The notes below the pieces were generated by a model. It was not told the DNA's origin and did no database searches. It saw only the letters and a program-made list of their open reading frames with translations. A DNA stretch of 64,000 nucleotides, taken from Myxococcus dinghuensis. Its GTDB lineage: Bacteria > Myxococcota > Myxococcia > Myxococcales > Myxococcaceae. Position numbers and translations under genes: made by a program. Below are positions 25,942 to 35,205 of the stretch, piece by piece. Each line of letters starts with the position of its first letter. Position 1 is the stretch's first letter. The stretch spans positions 152,856-216,855 of the forward strand of contig NZ_JAKCFB010000012.1 of NCBI RefSeq assembly GCF_024198235.1, written 5' to 3'.

Positions 25942-27222
25942 TCAGTGGATCCACCCCTCCAGCCGTGTCTGGACGAAGGCTCCAGCCAGTCCCAGCACGA
26001 ACACCGCGCCCAACGACCAGCCGAGTCGCAGCGTCAGGAGCCGTTGGCCCGACACGCGCGCCACCAGCACGAAGTTGATGGCGGCGCTCCCGAGCGAGGC
26101 GATGATGGCGCCCACCCCCGCCGTGGTGGGGGACAGCAGCCCTTGGGCGCTGAGCGACGCGGCGGACGCCACCGCGGACGCGCTCGAGACCAGGCCTCCG
26201 AGCGCGCTCACCGCGTAGAAACCCGCATGTCCCAGCAGGCTCTGGCCGACGGTGCCCACCACCTGGAACAGCAGGAGGAAGGCGCCGAACTTGAGCGCGG
26301 ACGTGAGCGAGAAGGGGCTCTCCAGGGGCAGGGAAGGCGCCGTGCCCGTCCCGGGGGCCGGACGCCGTGAGCGCACCAGCGCGAGCCCCGTGCTCGACAG
26401 GAGGATGAGCGCCAGGGGCACCGCGGAGTTCACCAGCGCCCGATACGACAGCAGCCCCAGCAGCACCGCGTTGCGCAGCGCCATGGCCGCGGTGGCCAGC
26501 ATCACCCCGCGGTAGGCCACCTCCTGGAGCTGACCCTCCGTCTCGCGCACCCGGTTGGACAGCTCCGTCACGGTGACGGTGCTGTTGACGAGTCCTCCGA
26601 GGAAGCCCGTCACCTCCACGCCCCGCGTGCCGAAGATCTTCAGCAGCAGGTAGTTCACGAACCCCATCGCCGCGATGAGGATGACCGTCACCCAGGCCGC
26701 GCGCGGCGCGATGAGGCCCCACGGGTCCACCGGGTTGGTCGGCAGGACGGGATAGATGGCGAACGCGAGGATGGCCAGCAGGATGGCCGAGCGCAGCTCC
26801 TCCGCGGTGATGGAATGGCTGAAGCCCGCGAGGCGCTCCTTCCACGTGAGCAACCCCGCGCTGGTGACGGCCACGGCGGCGGGTGTCACGACATGGCCCA
26901 GGCCGCACAGCACACCCGTGAAGCCCGTCACCAGCAGCGCCGCGGACGTGGTGAGCTCCGCGCCCTGGTTGGCGCGCAGCGACTGCCAGTTGAGGAAGCC
27001 CACCAACACACCGAGCAGCGCCACGGCGGTGATGGCGAAGGGAGGTCCCAGCAGGCCACCCATGGCCCCCAGCAGCGACGCGAAGCCGAAGGTCCGCAGC
27101 CCCGCCTCCTTGCCGCGCCACTCGCGCTCCAGGCCCACGAACAGGCCCACGGCCAGGGCGAGCGTCAGGCGCATCAGGGTTTGCAACGGCGGCCAGGCGA
27201 TGACGGGGGGAATCCCTTCCAA
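25942..27222 (-). CDS. MgtC/SapB-DUF4010 family membrane protein
   Basis: A 426-residue polytopic protein with about eleven hydrophobic segments. The N-terminal part (LALAVGLFVGLEREWRGKEAGLRTF, SLLGAMGG) is the MgtC/SapB signature. The middle and C-terminal parts (GFLGGLVNSTVTVTELSNR, GLVSSASAVASAA, ASLGSAAINFVLV) are the DUF4010 module. Proteins of this build are common in proteobacteria with unproven transport or envelope-stress functions. No regulatory element is visible. The gap to the next gene upstream is 31 bases. Confidence 0.87.
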   Translation of the reverse strand: MEGIPPVIAWPPLQTLMRLTLALAVGLFVGLEREWRGKEAGLRTFGFASLLGAMGGLLGPPFAITAVALLGVLVGFLNWQSLRANQGAELTTSAALLVTGFTGVLCGLGHVVTPAAVAVTSAGLLTWKERLAGFSHSITAEELRSAILLAILAFAIYPVLPTNPVDPWGLIAPRAAWVTVILIAAMGFVNYLLLKIFGTRGVEVTGFLGGLVNSTVTVTELSNRVRETEGQLQEVAYRGVMLATAAMALRNAVLLGLLSYRALVNSAVPLALILLSSTGLALVRSRRPAPGTGTAPSLPLESPFSLTSALKFGAFLLLFQVVGTVGQSLLGHAGFYAVSALGGLVSSASAVASAASLSAQGLLSPTTAGVGAIIASLGSAAINFVLVARVSGQRLLTLRLGWSLGAVFVLGLAGAFVQTRLEGWIH

Positions 27223-27253
27223 GTGAGCGACCTTCCTTCGTAGGGGGAGTGCT

Positions 27254-28339
27254 TCAGGTGTGGCGGGGGGCTTCGTGAGAGGGCTCGCCTACCGCGTAGA
27301 GTCGAGACCAGCCGCGCTCGCGCAGCAGGCGTTGGATGGGCTCGCGCAGCTCGGCGCGCAGCCGCGGCTCCGCGTCGGGCGCATCCAGGGATGGCACCGC
27401 CAGCTCCCACGTCGTGCGGCCCGACTGCGACTCCAATCGGGGCTCTCCCGCGAGGCGCAGGTGCACGACGAGGGGCGGGAGGTCCTCGGGAGATGGGGGG
27501 GCTCCACCTTCGCTCGTGGACGTCGCGAGAGCGCGGGCGCGCTCGGGCGCCGCGAGGCCCTGGAACACGGAGACGGCCAGTTGGGCCACCGTGTCTCGCG
27601 AGCTCTGGAAGATGACCGTCCAGACGCGGGGCGCGGGTTTCGTCGTGGGGCGCATCAACCAGCGGAACAGGCACACGGCGAGCGCGGCGCCGAGCAACTG
27701 CGCGGCGATGATGGACTCCACGTCGAGCGGATGGAGCGCGCTGGCGTGGGTGCTCGCGGCGCGCGCGAGGATGAGCGCGGGGTTGGCGAGCGAGCGCGAG
27801 TCCGTGAACCACACCGTGGCCGCGATGTAGATCGCCGCCACGACGGGCGTCGCCGCGGGCCGGCTGCGGACGCAGCCACGCACCACGACCAGCAGGCCGA
27901 AGGTGGAGACGAGCTCCGTGAGGAACTGCGCGGAGCTGGCCGAGGGCGCCTGCGCGGCGATGAGCAGCGGCTCCCCGCACATCAGGTGGGCGACGAGGCG
28001 CCCGGCCAGTCCGCCCAGCAACTGGGCGAGCACGTAGCGTGGGACATCCCGCCACGGCGTGCCGTCCTCCAGGGCATCGGCGAAGGTGAGGGCGGGGTTG
28101 AAGTGCGCGCCCGACAGCGGCTGGAGGACCAGCGTGAGGCACGCGAGGACGGCGCCCGCCGCCAGCGACATGAAGAGGCGACCCTCCGTGGCGCTGACGC
28201 CCAGGTGCTCGGCGCCGTGGTGGGCCCCCTCGAGCGCCACCACCAGCAGGCCACATCCCAGGGCTTCGACCGCGAGGCGCCGGGGGCGGTTGAGTCGCGC
28301 CGTGCCAGAAGGGGTCGAGGCTGGGAGTTCGCCGGTCAT
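27254..28339 (-). CDS. Aquaporin/MIP channel fused to a degenerate arsenate-reductase-like domain
   Basis: Residues ~20-230 are a six-helix MIP channel with both NPA boxes: HFNPALTF (Asn81) and LANPALIL (Asn186). The second box is followed by Leu instead of the usual Arg, which changes the selectivity filter. Residues ~236-345 align by eye to ArsC/low-molecular-weight phosphatase folds: VIFQSSRDTVAQLAVSVF takes the place of the P-loop helix and TWELAVPSLDAP...ELREPIQRLL the C-terminal part. The catalytic Cys-x5-Arg loop is missing, so the domain should be inactive. Aquaglyceroporin-ArsC fusions are known in some actinobacteria. ATG at 28339 is chosen; an upstream start at 28396 is possible. 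Confidence 0.75.
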   Translation of the reverse strand: MTGELPASTPSGTARLNRPRRLAVEALGCGLLVVALEGAHHGAEHLGVSATEGRLFMSLAAGAVLACLTLVLQPLSGAHFNPALTFADALEDGTPWRDVPRYVLAQLLGGLAGRLVAHLMCGEPLLIAAQAPSASSAQFLTELVSTFGLLVVVRGCVRSRPAATPVVAAIYIAATVWFTDSRSLANPALILARAASTHASALHPLDVESIIAAQLLGAALAVCLFRWLMRPTTKPAPRVWTVIFQSSRDTVAQLAVSVFQGLAAPERARALATSTSEGGAPPSPEDLPPLVVHLRLAGEPRLESQSGRTTWELAVPSLDAPDAEPRLRAELREPIQRLLRERGWSRLYAVGEPSHEAPRHT

Positions 28340-28650
28340 CGCAGGGCCCTGCCACTCCCGTGCGGAGCCCCTGGGAGACCGTCTCCCCGGCCGCACGCGG
28401 ATCTCCCACCCTATGCCTCGGAGAATCGTCCGTCAAAGGGCCATGACGGCGCTCGGGCCCGGGGTGCGTGGAAGGCCACTCGAGCGTGGACGCGCCGCTC
28501 GGGATCGCCGAGCGGGCAGGCGAGGTGCGTCGTGGCGTCGGACCGCCTCACGGGCCTCCGCCGCGAAGCCTGGAAACGGCGGGCCCCCGTCCATCCGTCA
28601 CCCTCGCTGCGTGACGGAAGGGCGAGGGCCCGGGTGTCCGGCGACGAACG
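28340..28650. other. Intergenic region with one hairpin
   Basis: No convincing reading frame. The hairpin CCGTCAC (28595-28601) / GTGACGG (28611-28617) lies 34 bases downstream of the frmB stop on the minus strand and may act as its terminator, although no T run follows. CCCTCGC (28601-28607) and GCGAGGG (28622-28628) offer a competing pairing. The remainder shows no clear promoter for the aquaporin gene. Confidence 0.4.
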
Positions 28651-29505
28651 TCAGGCGTTCAGCGCGGCGGCGTGGTGCCGCAGGTGGTCATCCATGAACG
28701 TGGAGATGAAGTAGTAGCCGTGGTCGTAGCCCTCGTGGACGCGGAGGGTGAGGGACTGGCCCACGGCGTCACACGCCTCGCGCAGGAGCTCGGGACGCAG
28801 TTGCTCCTGGAGGAACTTGTCGCCCGTGCCCTGGTCCACCAGCAGGTGCGGCAGTCGCGTCTTGCTGGCGCGCAGGAGCTCGGTCGTGTCGTAGGCGCGC
28901 CACGTCTCCGAGTCGTCCCCCAGGTAGCCCTTGAAGGCCTTCTGGCCCCACGGCACGCGCATGGGCGCGACGATGGGCGCGAACGCGGACACGGAGCGGT
29001 AGCGCCCCGGGTTGCGCAGCGCGCTCACCAGCGCGCCATGGCCTCCCATGGAGTGGCCGAAGATGCCCTCGCGGTCCGCGCGGGCGGGGAAGTGCGCGGC
29101 GACGAGCGCGGGCAGCTCCCGCGTGACGTACGTCCCCATGCGGTAGCGCGCGGACCAGGGAGCCTGGGTCGCGTCCAGGTAGAAGCCCGCGCCGACGCCG
29201 AAGTCCCACGCGGCGTCCTCGCCCGGGTAGCCGGCGCCGCGCGGACTCGTGTCCGGCGCCACCAGCATGATGCCCAGCTCCGCGGCCACGCGCTGCGCCC
29301 CACCCTTGATGAGGAACGTCTCCTCCGTGCACGTGAGGCCCGCGAGGTAGTAGAGCACCGGCACCGGACGCTCCCGCGCCTGGGGCGGGACGAAGATGCC
29401 GAAGCGCATGTCCCCACCGCAGGCCTCGGAGGCGTGCTTGTAGAAGCCCACCGTGCCGTCGAAGCAGCGGTGCTGGCTCAGCAGGGTGGGAGCCGCCGAC
29501 GTCAT
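28651..29505 (-). CDS. frmB: S-formylglutathione hydrolase
   Basis: This serine esterase hydrolyses S-formylglutathione to formate and glutathione, the second step of formaldehyde detoxification. The 284-residue product shows the esterase-D features: YYLAGLTCTEE, DTSPRGAGYPGEDAAWDFG, nucleophile elbow GHSMGGHG, and EGYDHGYYFI carrying the catalytic His. Its ATG overlaps the frmA stop in an ATGA junction, so the two genes form an operon. Confidence 0.95.
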   Translation of the reverse strand: MTSAAPTLLSQHRCFDGTVGFYKHASEACGGDMRFGIFVPPQARERPVPVLYYLAGLTCTEETFLIKGGAQRVAAELGIMLVAPDTSPRGAGYPGEDAAWDFGVGAGFYLDATQAPWSARYRMGTYVTRELPALVAAHFPARADREGIFGHSMGGHGALVSALRNPGRYRSVSAFAPIVAPMRVPWGQKAFKGYLGDDSETWRAYDTTELLRASKTRLPHLLVDQGTGDKFLQEQLRPELLREACDAVGQSLTLRVHEGYDHGYYFISTFMDDHLRHHAAALNA

Positions 29506-30614
29506 GAGTACTTCACCACGCTGCGGATGGACTCGCCCTTGTGCATCAGGTCGAAGCCCTGGTTGATGTCCTCCAGCTTCAGCGTGTGGGTGATGAGGTC
29601 GTCGACGTTGATCTTCCCCTCCATGTACCAGTCGACGATCTTCGGCACGTCCGTGCGCCCGCGCGCGCCGCCGAACGCGCTGCCCTTCCACACGCGGCCG
29701 GTGACCAACTGGAAGGGACGCGTGCGGATCTCCTGCCCCGCGCCCGCGACGCCGATGATGATGCTCTCGCCCCAGCCCCGGTGGCAGCACTCCAGCGCCT
29801 GCCGCATCGTGTTCACGTTGCCGATGCACTCGAAGCTGTAGTCCGCGCCGCCACCCGTCAGGTTCACCAGGTAGGGGACGAGGTCGCCCTCCACCTCCTT
29901 CGGGTTGACGAAGTGGGTGAGGCCGAACTTCTCCGCCATGGCCTTGCGCGCGGGGTTGAGGTCCACGCCGACGATCTGGTCCGCGCCGACCATGCGCGCC
30001 GCCTGCACCACGTTGAGGCCGATGCCGCCCAGCCCGAACACCACCACCTTCGCGCCGGCCTCCACCTTCGCCGTGTACACCACCGCGCCGATGCCCGTCG
30101 TCACGCCACAGCCGATGTAGCAGACCTTGTCGAACGGAGCGTCCTCGCGAATCTTCGCGACGGCGATCTCCGGCAGCACCGTGTACTGCGCGAAGGTCGA
30201 GGTGCCCATGTAGTGGTGCACCGCCTGCTTGCCCAGACGGAAGCGGCTGGTGCCGTCCGGCATCAGGCCCTTGCCCTGCGTCGCGCGGATGGCCGTGCAC
30301 AGGTTCGTCTTGCGCGACAGGCACGACTTACATTGCCGGCACTCCGGCGTGTACAGCGGGATGACGTGGTCGCCCTTGCGCACCGACGTCACGCCCGGAC
30401 CCACGTCCACCACCACCCCCGCGCCCTCGTGGCCGAGGATGGCCGGGAACAGTCCCTCCGGGTCCGCGCCCGACAGGGTGAACTCATCCGTGTGGCAGAT
30501 ACCGGTGGCCTTCAGCTCGACGAGCACCTCGCCCGCCTTCGGGCCCTCCAGGTGCACCGTCTCGATGCTCAACGGCTTGCCTGCCTCGAGCGCCACCGCC
30601 GCGCGCACGTCCAT
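29502..30614 (-). CDS. frmA: S-(hydroxymethyl)glutathione dehydrogenase (class III alcohol dehydrogenase)
   Basis: This NAD-dependent, zinc-containing enzyme oxidises the formaldehyde-glutathione adduct. Catalytic zinc ligands include Cys40 and His62 (GHEGAG). The structural zinc lobe has four cysteines (Cys92, Cys95, Cys98, Cys106), and the Rossmann motif is FGLGGIGLN. The full-length sequence (370 aa) retains class III features such as CGVTTGIGA. It implies that glutathione is made by this organism. First gene of the frmA-frmB operon; no FrmR-type repressor is adjacent. Confidence 0.96.
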   Translation of the reverse strand: MDVRAAVALEAGKPLSIETVHLEGPKAGEVLVELKATGICHTDEFTLSGADPEGLFPAILGHEGAGVVVDVGPGVTSVRKGDHVIPLYTPECRQCKSCLSRKTNLCTAIRATQGKGLMPDGTSRFRLGKQAVHHYMGTSTFAQYTVLPEIAVAKIREDAPFDKVCYIGCGVTTGIGAVVYTAKVEAGAKVVVFGLGGIGLNVVQAARMVGADQIVGVDLNPARKAMAEKFGLTHFVNPKEVEGDLVPYLVNLTGGGADYSFECIGNVNTMRQALECCHRGWGESIIIGVAGAGQEIRTRPFQLVTGRVWKGSAFGGARGRTDVPKIVDWYMEGKINVDDLITHTLKLEDINQGFDLMHKGESIRSVVKYS

Positions 30615-30720
30615 TACGCCTCCCTCGTGAGTTGTGAGGCGCGCAGACTAGTGCGTGGCCCCCGAGCGGCGCAGCAGGGAATCAGGGCGTGACGCCCATC
30701 GAACGCTTGACCTCGCGGAT

Positions 30721-30760
30721 AAGACGAAGGGCCCGGAACCGGCTCGCGGTCCCAGGCCCC
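30721..30760 (-). terminator. Terminator of the TPR lipoprotein gene
   Basis: On the minus strand a GC-rich stem (GGGCCTGGGACCG pairing with CGGTTCCGGGCCC, two mismatched positions) is followed by TTCGTCTT. It lies 28 bases after the stop of the lipoprotein gene. Confidence 0.6.
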
Positions 30761-30787
30761 TCGGGCAATCCCACGTCGTGGCGCGGA

Positions 30788-31576
30788 CTACTGCGCGTTG
30801 GCGGCCTGGGCCGCCTTCTGCGCCTTCTGCGCCTCGCTGAACTTCTGGGTCATCACCTGGAACTGCGCCTGGAAGTCGTCCATCTTCTTCTGGTGCTCGG
30901 CGGCGCGGGCGGTGGCCTCGGCGACGACGGCGGCGTTCTTCGCGTTCTCCTTCGCCTCCGACTCCGCCATCTCCTTCTGCTGGCGCTCGTACTCCATCAG
31001 GCGGCCCATCACGACGCGCTTGTTGAGGTACGTGTTGGCGGAGTTGGGGTTGAGGGCGATGACCTGGTCGTAGTAGCCGAGCGCCTTCTCCAGGGCGTCC
31101 TTGACGATGGGCGCGGCCATCGAGCGCGCGCCGCCGCGCTGGGCGTAGATCTCCGCGATCCACCCGAGCGCCGTCTCGTTCTTGGGGTCGAGCTTGAAGG
31201 CCTCGCCGAAGTACTTCTCGGCCTGGTCCAGGTCGTTGCCCTTCATGTACATGCTGGCCAGGGTGACGTACGTCTCCACCTTCTCGGCGGGCACGGTCTT
31301 CAGCTCGAGGATCTTCAGCACCGCCTCGGCGGCCTTGTCCGTCTCACCCAGCTCCATGTGGGCGAAGGCCTTCTTCTCCCAGACCTTCTCCTGCTTGGGG
31401 TCCGCCTGGAGCGACAGGGCATATTCGGCGGTGGCCTCCTTGAACTCCTTCTTGGCCAGGTGGTTGGTGCCCTTGACCCGGTGCTGCTTCGCGACGTCGG
31501 GCTCCTCGGAACACGCCACCACGCCACCCAGGGAGAGAACTCCGAACACCAGACCGACTCGTGCCAGTCGCTTCAT
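30788..31576 (-). CDS. TPR-repeat lipoprotein
   Basis: The 262-residue protein has a lipoprotein signal peptide ending at LGGVVAC (Cys22). Tandem TPR units follow (NHLAKKEFKEATAEYALSL; KAFAHMELGETDKAAEAV; SMYMKGNDLDQAEKYFGEA; ALGYYDQVIALNPNSANTY). The C-terminus is a long charged coiled-coil-like helix rich in Gln, Lys and Ala. TPR lipoproteins of this type act as assembly scaffolds in the periplasm or outer membrane, for example with motility or secretion machinery, but the partner is not identifiable here. AAGG precedes the ATG at 31576. It is a single-gene unit with its own terminator. Confidence 0.85.
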   Translation of the reverse strand: MKRLARVGLVFGVLSLGGVVACSEEPDVAKQHRVKGTNHLAKKEFKEATAEYALSLQADPKQEKVWEKKAFAHMELGETDKAAEAVLKILELKTVPAEKVETYVTLASMYMKGNDLDQAEKYFGEAFKLDPKNETALGWIAEIYAQRGGARSMAAPIVKDALEKALGYYDQVIALNPNSANTYLNKRVVMGRLMEYERQQKEMAESEAKENAKNAAVVAEATARAAEHQKKMDDFQAQFQVMTQKFSEAQKAQKAAQAANAQ

Positions 31577-31843
31577 GTGGGAACCTTTCGAGCAGGTCCG
31601 GGGACACGTCCCCGACCTGGTCAGAATCGCAGCGCAACGCGTTGTCGTGGGACCCGCCCTCACGGGTCCGGAATTCGGGCCAGCATAGCCGAAGTCACGT
31701 GGAATCCGCCCGGGACATCCGCGGCCGTCCTCCGAGCGTCCAGGCGCGTCGCCCGGGGTCCGGCTGGGGCGGGGACTGGTGGTATGGGTGACAGGGCGCA
31801 TGCCCGGCCGGGCTACGTGGGAACTGCTACCGTGCCGCGCGCC

Positions 31844-33394
31844 ATGAGCATCCTCTCCCGCCGAACCGTCCTCCAGGGGCTCGTCGTCACCGCCGCGGCG
31901 GGCTGTGCCTCGAGTCGTCCGCGAGTCGCCCCGCGCCCCGGGCCGGAGCTGCCCCTGGGGGCGCAGGTGGGCGACGTGCGTGGCGGGGCGGCCACGGTCT
32001 GGGGCAAGGCGTCCCGGGCCTCTCGCCTGGTGGTGGAGTGGAGTGAGGACGCGCGCCTGCTCCGGGGCGTGACGCGCGTGGAGGGGCCGTTGCTCGGCGC
32101 CGCGTCTGACTTCACGGGCGTGGTGGACTTGTCCGGTCTGCCCGCGGGACGCGAGGTCCACGTGCGCGTGCTGGCGGAGGAGGACGGGCGGACGGGCGAG
32201 GCGTGGCAGGGCCGCTTCCTCACCGCGCCGGACGCGACGCGCGACATCTGCTTCGCGTGGAGCGCGGACGTGTGTGGCCAGGGCTGGGGCATCAACCGGG
32301 AGTGGGGTGGTTATCGCGGCTATGCGGCCCTGCGCGCGTCGCGGCCGGACTTCTTCCTGCACGTCGGCGACGCCATCTACGCGGACAACCCGCTGTCCCC
32401 CGAGGTGACGCTCCCGGACGGTCGGGTGTGGCGCAACCTGGTGACGCCCGCGAAGTCGAAGGTGGCGGAGACGCTGGACGAGCTGCGTGGGAACTTCGCG
32501 TACAACTTCCTCGACGAATCGCTGCGCGCGTTCGCGCGCGAGGTGCCCATCTCGTATCAGTGGGACGACCACGAGGTCCGCAACAACTGGTACCCCGGAC
32601 GCAGCCTCGCGGGAGACCCTCGCTACACCCAGGTCTCCGACGAGGGCGTGCTGGGCGCGAGGGCGCGACAGGCCTTCTTCGAGTACTCGCCCGTGGGCGG
32701 CGCGGCGCGCGCGGAGGGGCGCATCCACCGCAAGCTCTCGTATGGCCCGCGGCTCGACGTGTTCATTCCCGACGTGAGGGCCTTCCGGGGGCCCAATGGG
32801 CTCAACCGCCAGGCGCAGCCGGGACCGGACACGGCCTTCCTGGGACGCGCGCAGCTCGACGGGCTCAAGGAGGCGTTGGCCGCGTCCACCGCGACGTGGA
32901 AGGTGATCGCCACCAGCATGCCGTTGGGGCTCATCATCCCGGACGCGAAGCTGCCGGACGGCAACCCGGCGATGGAGGGCTGGGCCAACGGCGAGGGCGT
33001 CCCGTTGGGGCGCGAGCTGGAGCTGGCGGAGCTGCTGTCGTTCATCAAGGCGCGCCGCGTGCGCAACGTGCTGTTCCTCACCGCGGACGTCCATTACCCC
33101 GCCATGCACCACTACCACCCGGAGCGCGCGCGCTTCCGCGACTTCGAGCCGTTCTGGGAGTTCGTCGCGGGACCGCTGCACGCGGGGACGTTCGGTCCCA
33201 ACGCGCTCGACGACACCTTCGGCCCGGAGGTGCGCTGGCACCGTCCCAGCACGATGGTGAACGCGGCGCCGTGGGAGGGACAGCAGTACTACGGCAGCGT
33301 GCGCATCCAGGCCGCGACGGGCGCGCTCACCGTGGCCATCCACGACCTCACGGGACAGGCGTTGCACCAGGTGGAGTTGGAGCCCCAGGCATGA
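31844..33394 (+). CDS. phoD: PhoD-type alkaline phosphatase/phosphodiesterase
   Basis: The 516-residue protein carries a Tat-like leader (SRRTVLQGLVVTAAAGCA) that also fits a lipobox, an N-terminal beta-sandwich (QVGDVRGGAATVWGKA) and a PhoD catalytic domain. Metal-site motifs are DFFLHVGDAIYADN, SYQWDDHEVRNNW and LTADVHYPAMHHYHP. PhoD enzymes hydrolyse phosphomonoesters and diesters outside the cytoplasm using calcium and iron. ATG at 31844 has no obvious ribosome site; a longer start upstream would bury the Tat motif. The stop overlaps the next gene (ATGA). Confidence 0.9.
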   Translation: MSILSRRTVLQGLVVTAAAGCASSRPRVAPRPGPELPLGAQVGDVRGGAATVWGKASRASRLVVEWSEDARLLRGVTRVEGPLLGAASDFTGVVDLSGLPAGREVHVRVLAEEDGRTGEAWQGRFLTAPDATRDICFAWSADVCGQGWGINREWGGYRGYAALRASRPDFFLHVGDAIYADNPLSPEVTLPDGRVWRNLVTPAKSKVAETLDELRGNFAYNFLDESLRAFAREVPISYQWDDHEVRNNWYPGRSLAGDPRYTQVSDEGVLGARARQAFFEYSPVGGAARAEGRIHRKLSYGPRLDVFIPDVRAFRGPNGLNRQAQPGPDTAFLGRAQLDGLKEALAASTATWKVIATSMPLGLIIPDAKLPDGNPAMEGWANGEGVPLGRELELAELLSFIKARRVRNVLFLTADVHYPAMHHYHPERARFRDFEPFWEFVAGPLHAGTFGPNALDDTFGPEVRWHRPSTMVNAAPWEGQQYYGSVRIQAATGALTVAIHDLTGQALHQVELEPQA

Positions 33395-33813
33395 GCCTGC
33401 TGCCCTGGTTGGCGCTCGCGGGCGCGGTGGGGGGCGGATTGTGGTTCGCGCGAGCCCGTCGTCGGGCGTCGACCTGGACCTGTCGCAAGTGCGCGAAGGC
33501 GCGCGTGCTGCTCGACGAGGACACCGAGGACCCGTACCTGAGCGAGGCGCAGCGCCGGGAGGAGCAGCTCGGCGCCGTGGACTATCAGGTCTGGTGGTGC
33601 GCTTCGTGCGAGGACGGCGTCGTGGTGCGCCGCGCGCCGTTCAGCTCGCGCGCCGTGGTGTGCAAGGAGTGCCGGAGCCGGGCCGCGAAGGAGAAGGCCT
33701 ATACCGTGGTCCCCGCGACGAAGGACCGGGGTGGGGAGTTGCGCGTCGAGCTGGATTGCGAGCGCTGCGGCCATGCACAGCGCTTCTCTCGATATACCCC
33801 CCGGGCCTCGTAG
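33391..33813 (+). CDS. Membrane-anchored zinc-ribbon protein
   Basis: The 140-residue product begins with one hydrophobic segment (about 4-20) and then carries four Cys-x2-Cys pairs: Cys31/34, Cys70/73, Cys91/94 and Cys123/126. These are enough for two zinc ribbons. Segment YQVWWCASC resembles domains seen beside TPM-type membrane proteins. The gene is translationally coupled to phoD through an ATGA overlap, which hints at a linked role such as quality control or regulation at the membrane. No enzymatic motif is seen. Confidence 0.8.
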   Translation: MSLLPWLALAGAVGGGLWFARARRRASTWTCRKCAKARVLLDEDTEDPYLSEAQRREEQLGAVDYQVWWCASCEDGVVVRRAPFSSRAVVCKECRSRAAKEKAYTVVPATKDRGGELRVELDCERCGHAQRFSRYTPRAS

Positions 33814-33837
33814 CACCGCGGATGCGTCAGGCGTCGT

Positions 33838-35058
33838 TCAGGTCGTGAGCACCAGCTTGACGAGCTCCGGCGGACTGCCCACGCGCATGGGGGGCCCCCA
33901 GAAGCCACAGCCCCGGCTCACGTAGATGTGCGAGTCGCCGTGGCGATAGAGCCCCGCGGAGTGCTCCCAGGCGAGCCCGATGAGCAGCGTCATGGGCAGC
34001 AACTGTCCGCCGTGCGTGTGGCCGGAGAGCTGGAGGTCCACGCCGCGCTCCGCCGCGACCTTGAAGTTCGCGGGCTGGTGCGCGAGCAGCACCGACGCCC
34101 GGTCCGGCTCCCTGCCGGCGAGCGCGAGGTCCAGGTCGTAGCCCTTGTTGCCTCGTCGGCGCCAGCCGCTCCAGTCGTCCACGCCCACCAGGTCGAGCGA
34201 CCCCCCCGCGTCGCCGATGCGGACGTGGCGGTTGCGCAGCACCTCGATGTCGAGCGTCTGGAGGAACGCCGACCACTCCTCGTCACCGGAGTAGTAGTCG
34301 TGGTTGCCCGTGACGAAGAAGCTGCCGAAGCGGGAGCGTAGCTCGCGCAGCGCCGCGACGGATGGTCCGAGCGTGGGGACGTCGCCATCCACCAGGTCGC
34401 CGGTGATGGCCACGAGGTCCGGTCGCAACGCGTTCGCCTGCCGCACCAACTCGTCCATGAAGCGGCGCTGGATGAAGGGCCCCACGTGGATGTCGGTGAG
34501 CTGGACGATGGTGAGCCCGTCGAGGGCCTTGGGAAGCTTCGGGATGCGGACCGCCAGCTCCGTCACCGTGGGCGGCGCGAAGGCGCGCCAGTGTCCGTAG
34601 GCGGCCAGGCTGCCCCCCGCCAGCGCGGCGCCTCCCGCCAGCGCCCGTCCCAGGAACAGGCGCCGCTCCTCGTCGACCGTTTGCTCGATGGGGGCCGACG
34701 CCGCGTGAGCGGGCGCGACGGAGGCAGTGGGCGTCGATTGGCGACGGACCCGCTGCGCCAGGAGCACGGCCGCGCGGACGAGGTCCATGGCTCCCAGCGC
34801 GATGACCAGGCAGAGCGCCGTCCCCATCCACGAGTAGGCGGCGACGGTGACGAGGCCCTCGAACTGCTCGGGCAGGGCGTCCAGGAGGGTGCGTCGCAGC
34901 GCGAGCAGCGCCGTCATCGCGCCGAGCAGCAGCAGGGCCACCCGTCGCGCCCACCTCCCACGCACCAGCGGACGCACGAGCCGACGATACAGATACACGT
35001 GGCCCAGCACCGCGCCGAGCCCGATGAGCATCGAGAAGGAGAAGAGTCGCGACGGCAT
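33838..35058 (-). CDS. Membrane-anchored metallophosphoesterase (YkuE/YaeI-like)
   Basis: The N-terminal ~115 residues hold three to four hydrophobic helices. A linker follows with a short twin-arginine-like segment (ERRLFLGRALAGGAALAGG, about 134-152). The calcineurin-like catalytic domain has all metal motifs: LTDIHVG, GDLVDG, GNHDYYSG, and GHTHGGQL. Members of this branch include phosphodiesterases that act on membrane lipids such as UDP-diacylglucosamine. The 406-residue length fits membrane-anchored homologues. ATG at 35058 is used. The catalytic side is predicted to be extracytoplasmic. Confidence 0.87.
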   Translation of the reverse strand: MPSRLFSFSMLIGLGAVLGHVYLYRRLVRPLVRGRWARRVALLLLGAMTALLALRRTLLDALPEQFEGLVTVAAYSWMGTALCLVIALGAMDLVRAAVLLAQRVRRQSTPTASVAPAHAASAPIEQTVDEERRLFLGRALAGGAALAGGSLAAYGHWRAFAPPTVTELAVRIPKLPKALDGLTIVQLTDIHVGPFIQRRFMDELVRQANALRPDLVAITGDLVDGDVPTLGPSVAALRELRSRFGSFFVTGNHDYYSGDEEWSAFLQTLDIEVLRNRHVRIGDAGGSLDLVGVDDWSGWRRRGNKGYDLDLALAGREPDRASVLLAHQPANFKVAAERGVDLQLSGHTHGGQLLPMTLLIGLAWEHSAGLYRHGDSHIYVSRGCGFWGPPMRVGSPPELVKLVLTT

Positions 35059-35205
35059 CCGCTGGGTCCACCCGAAAGGAAATGAATCGTAACATGGAGC
35101 CCCCCGTCCGCGTGGGCCACGCTGGGTATGGCTCCTTGCCGCTGCCCGCGTGAACCCCGTGTGGGACGCTAGATTCCTGGCCGCGAACAACTGGGAGGAA
35201 GGCGC

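Noticed and set aside
31577..33367. Upstream extension of the TPR lipoprotein frame across phoD
   Set aside because: The lipoprotein signal at 31576 is a clear start; the extension is antisense to PhoD, which has full catalytic motifs.
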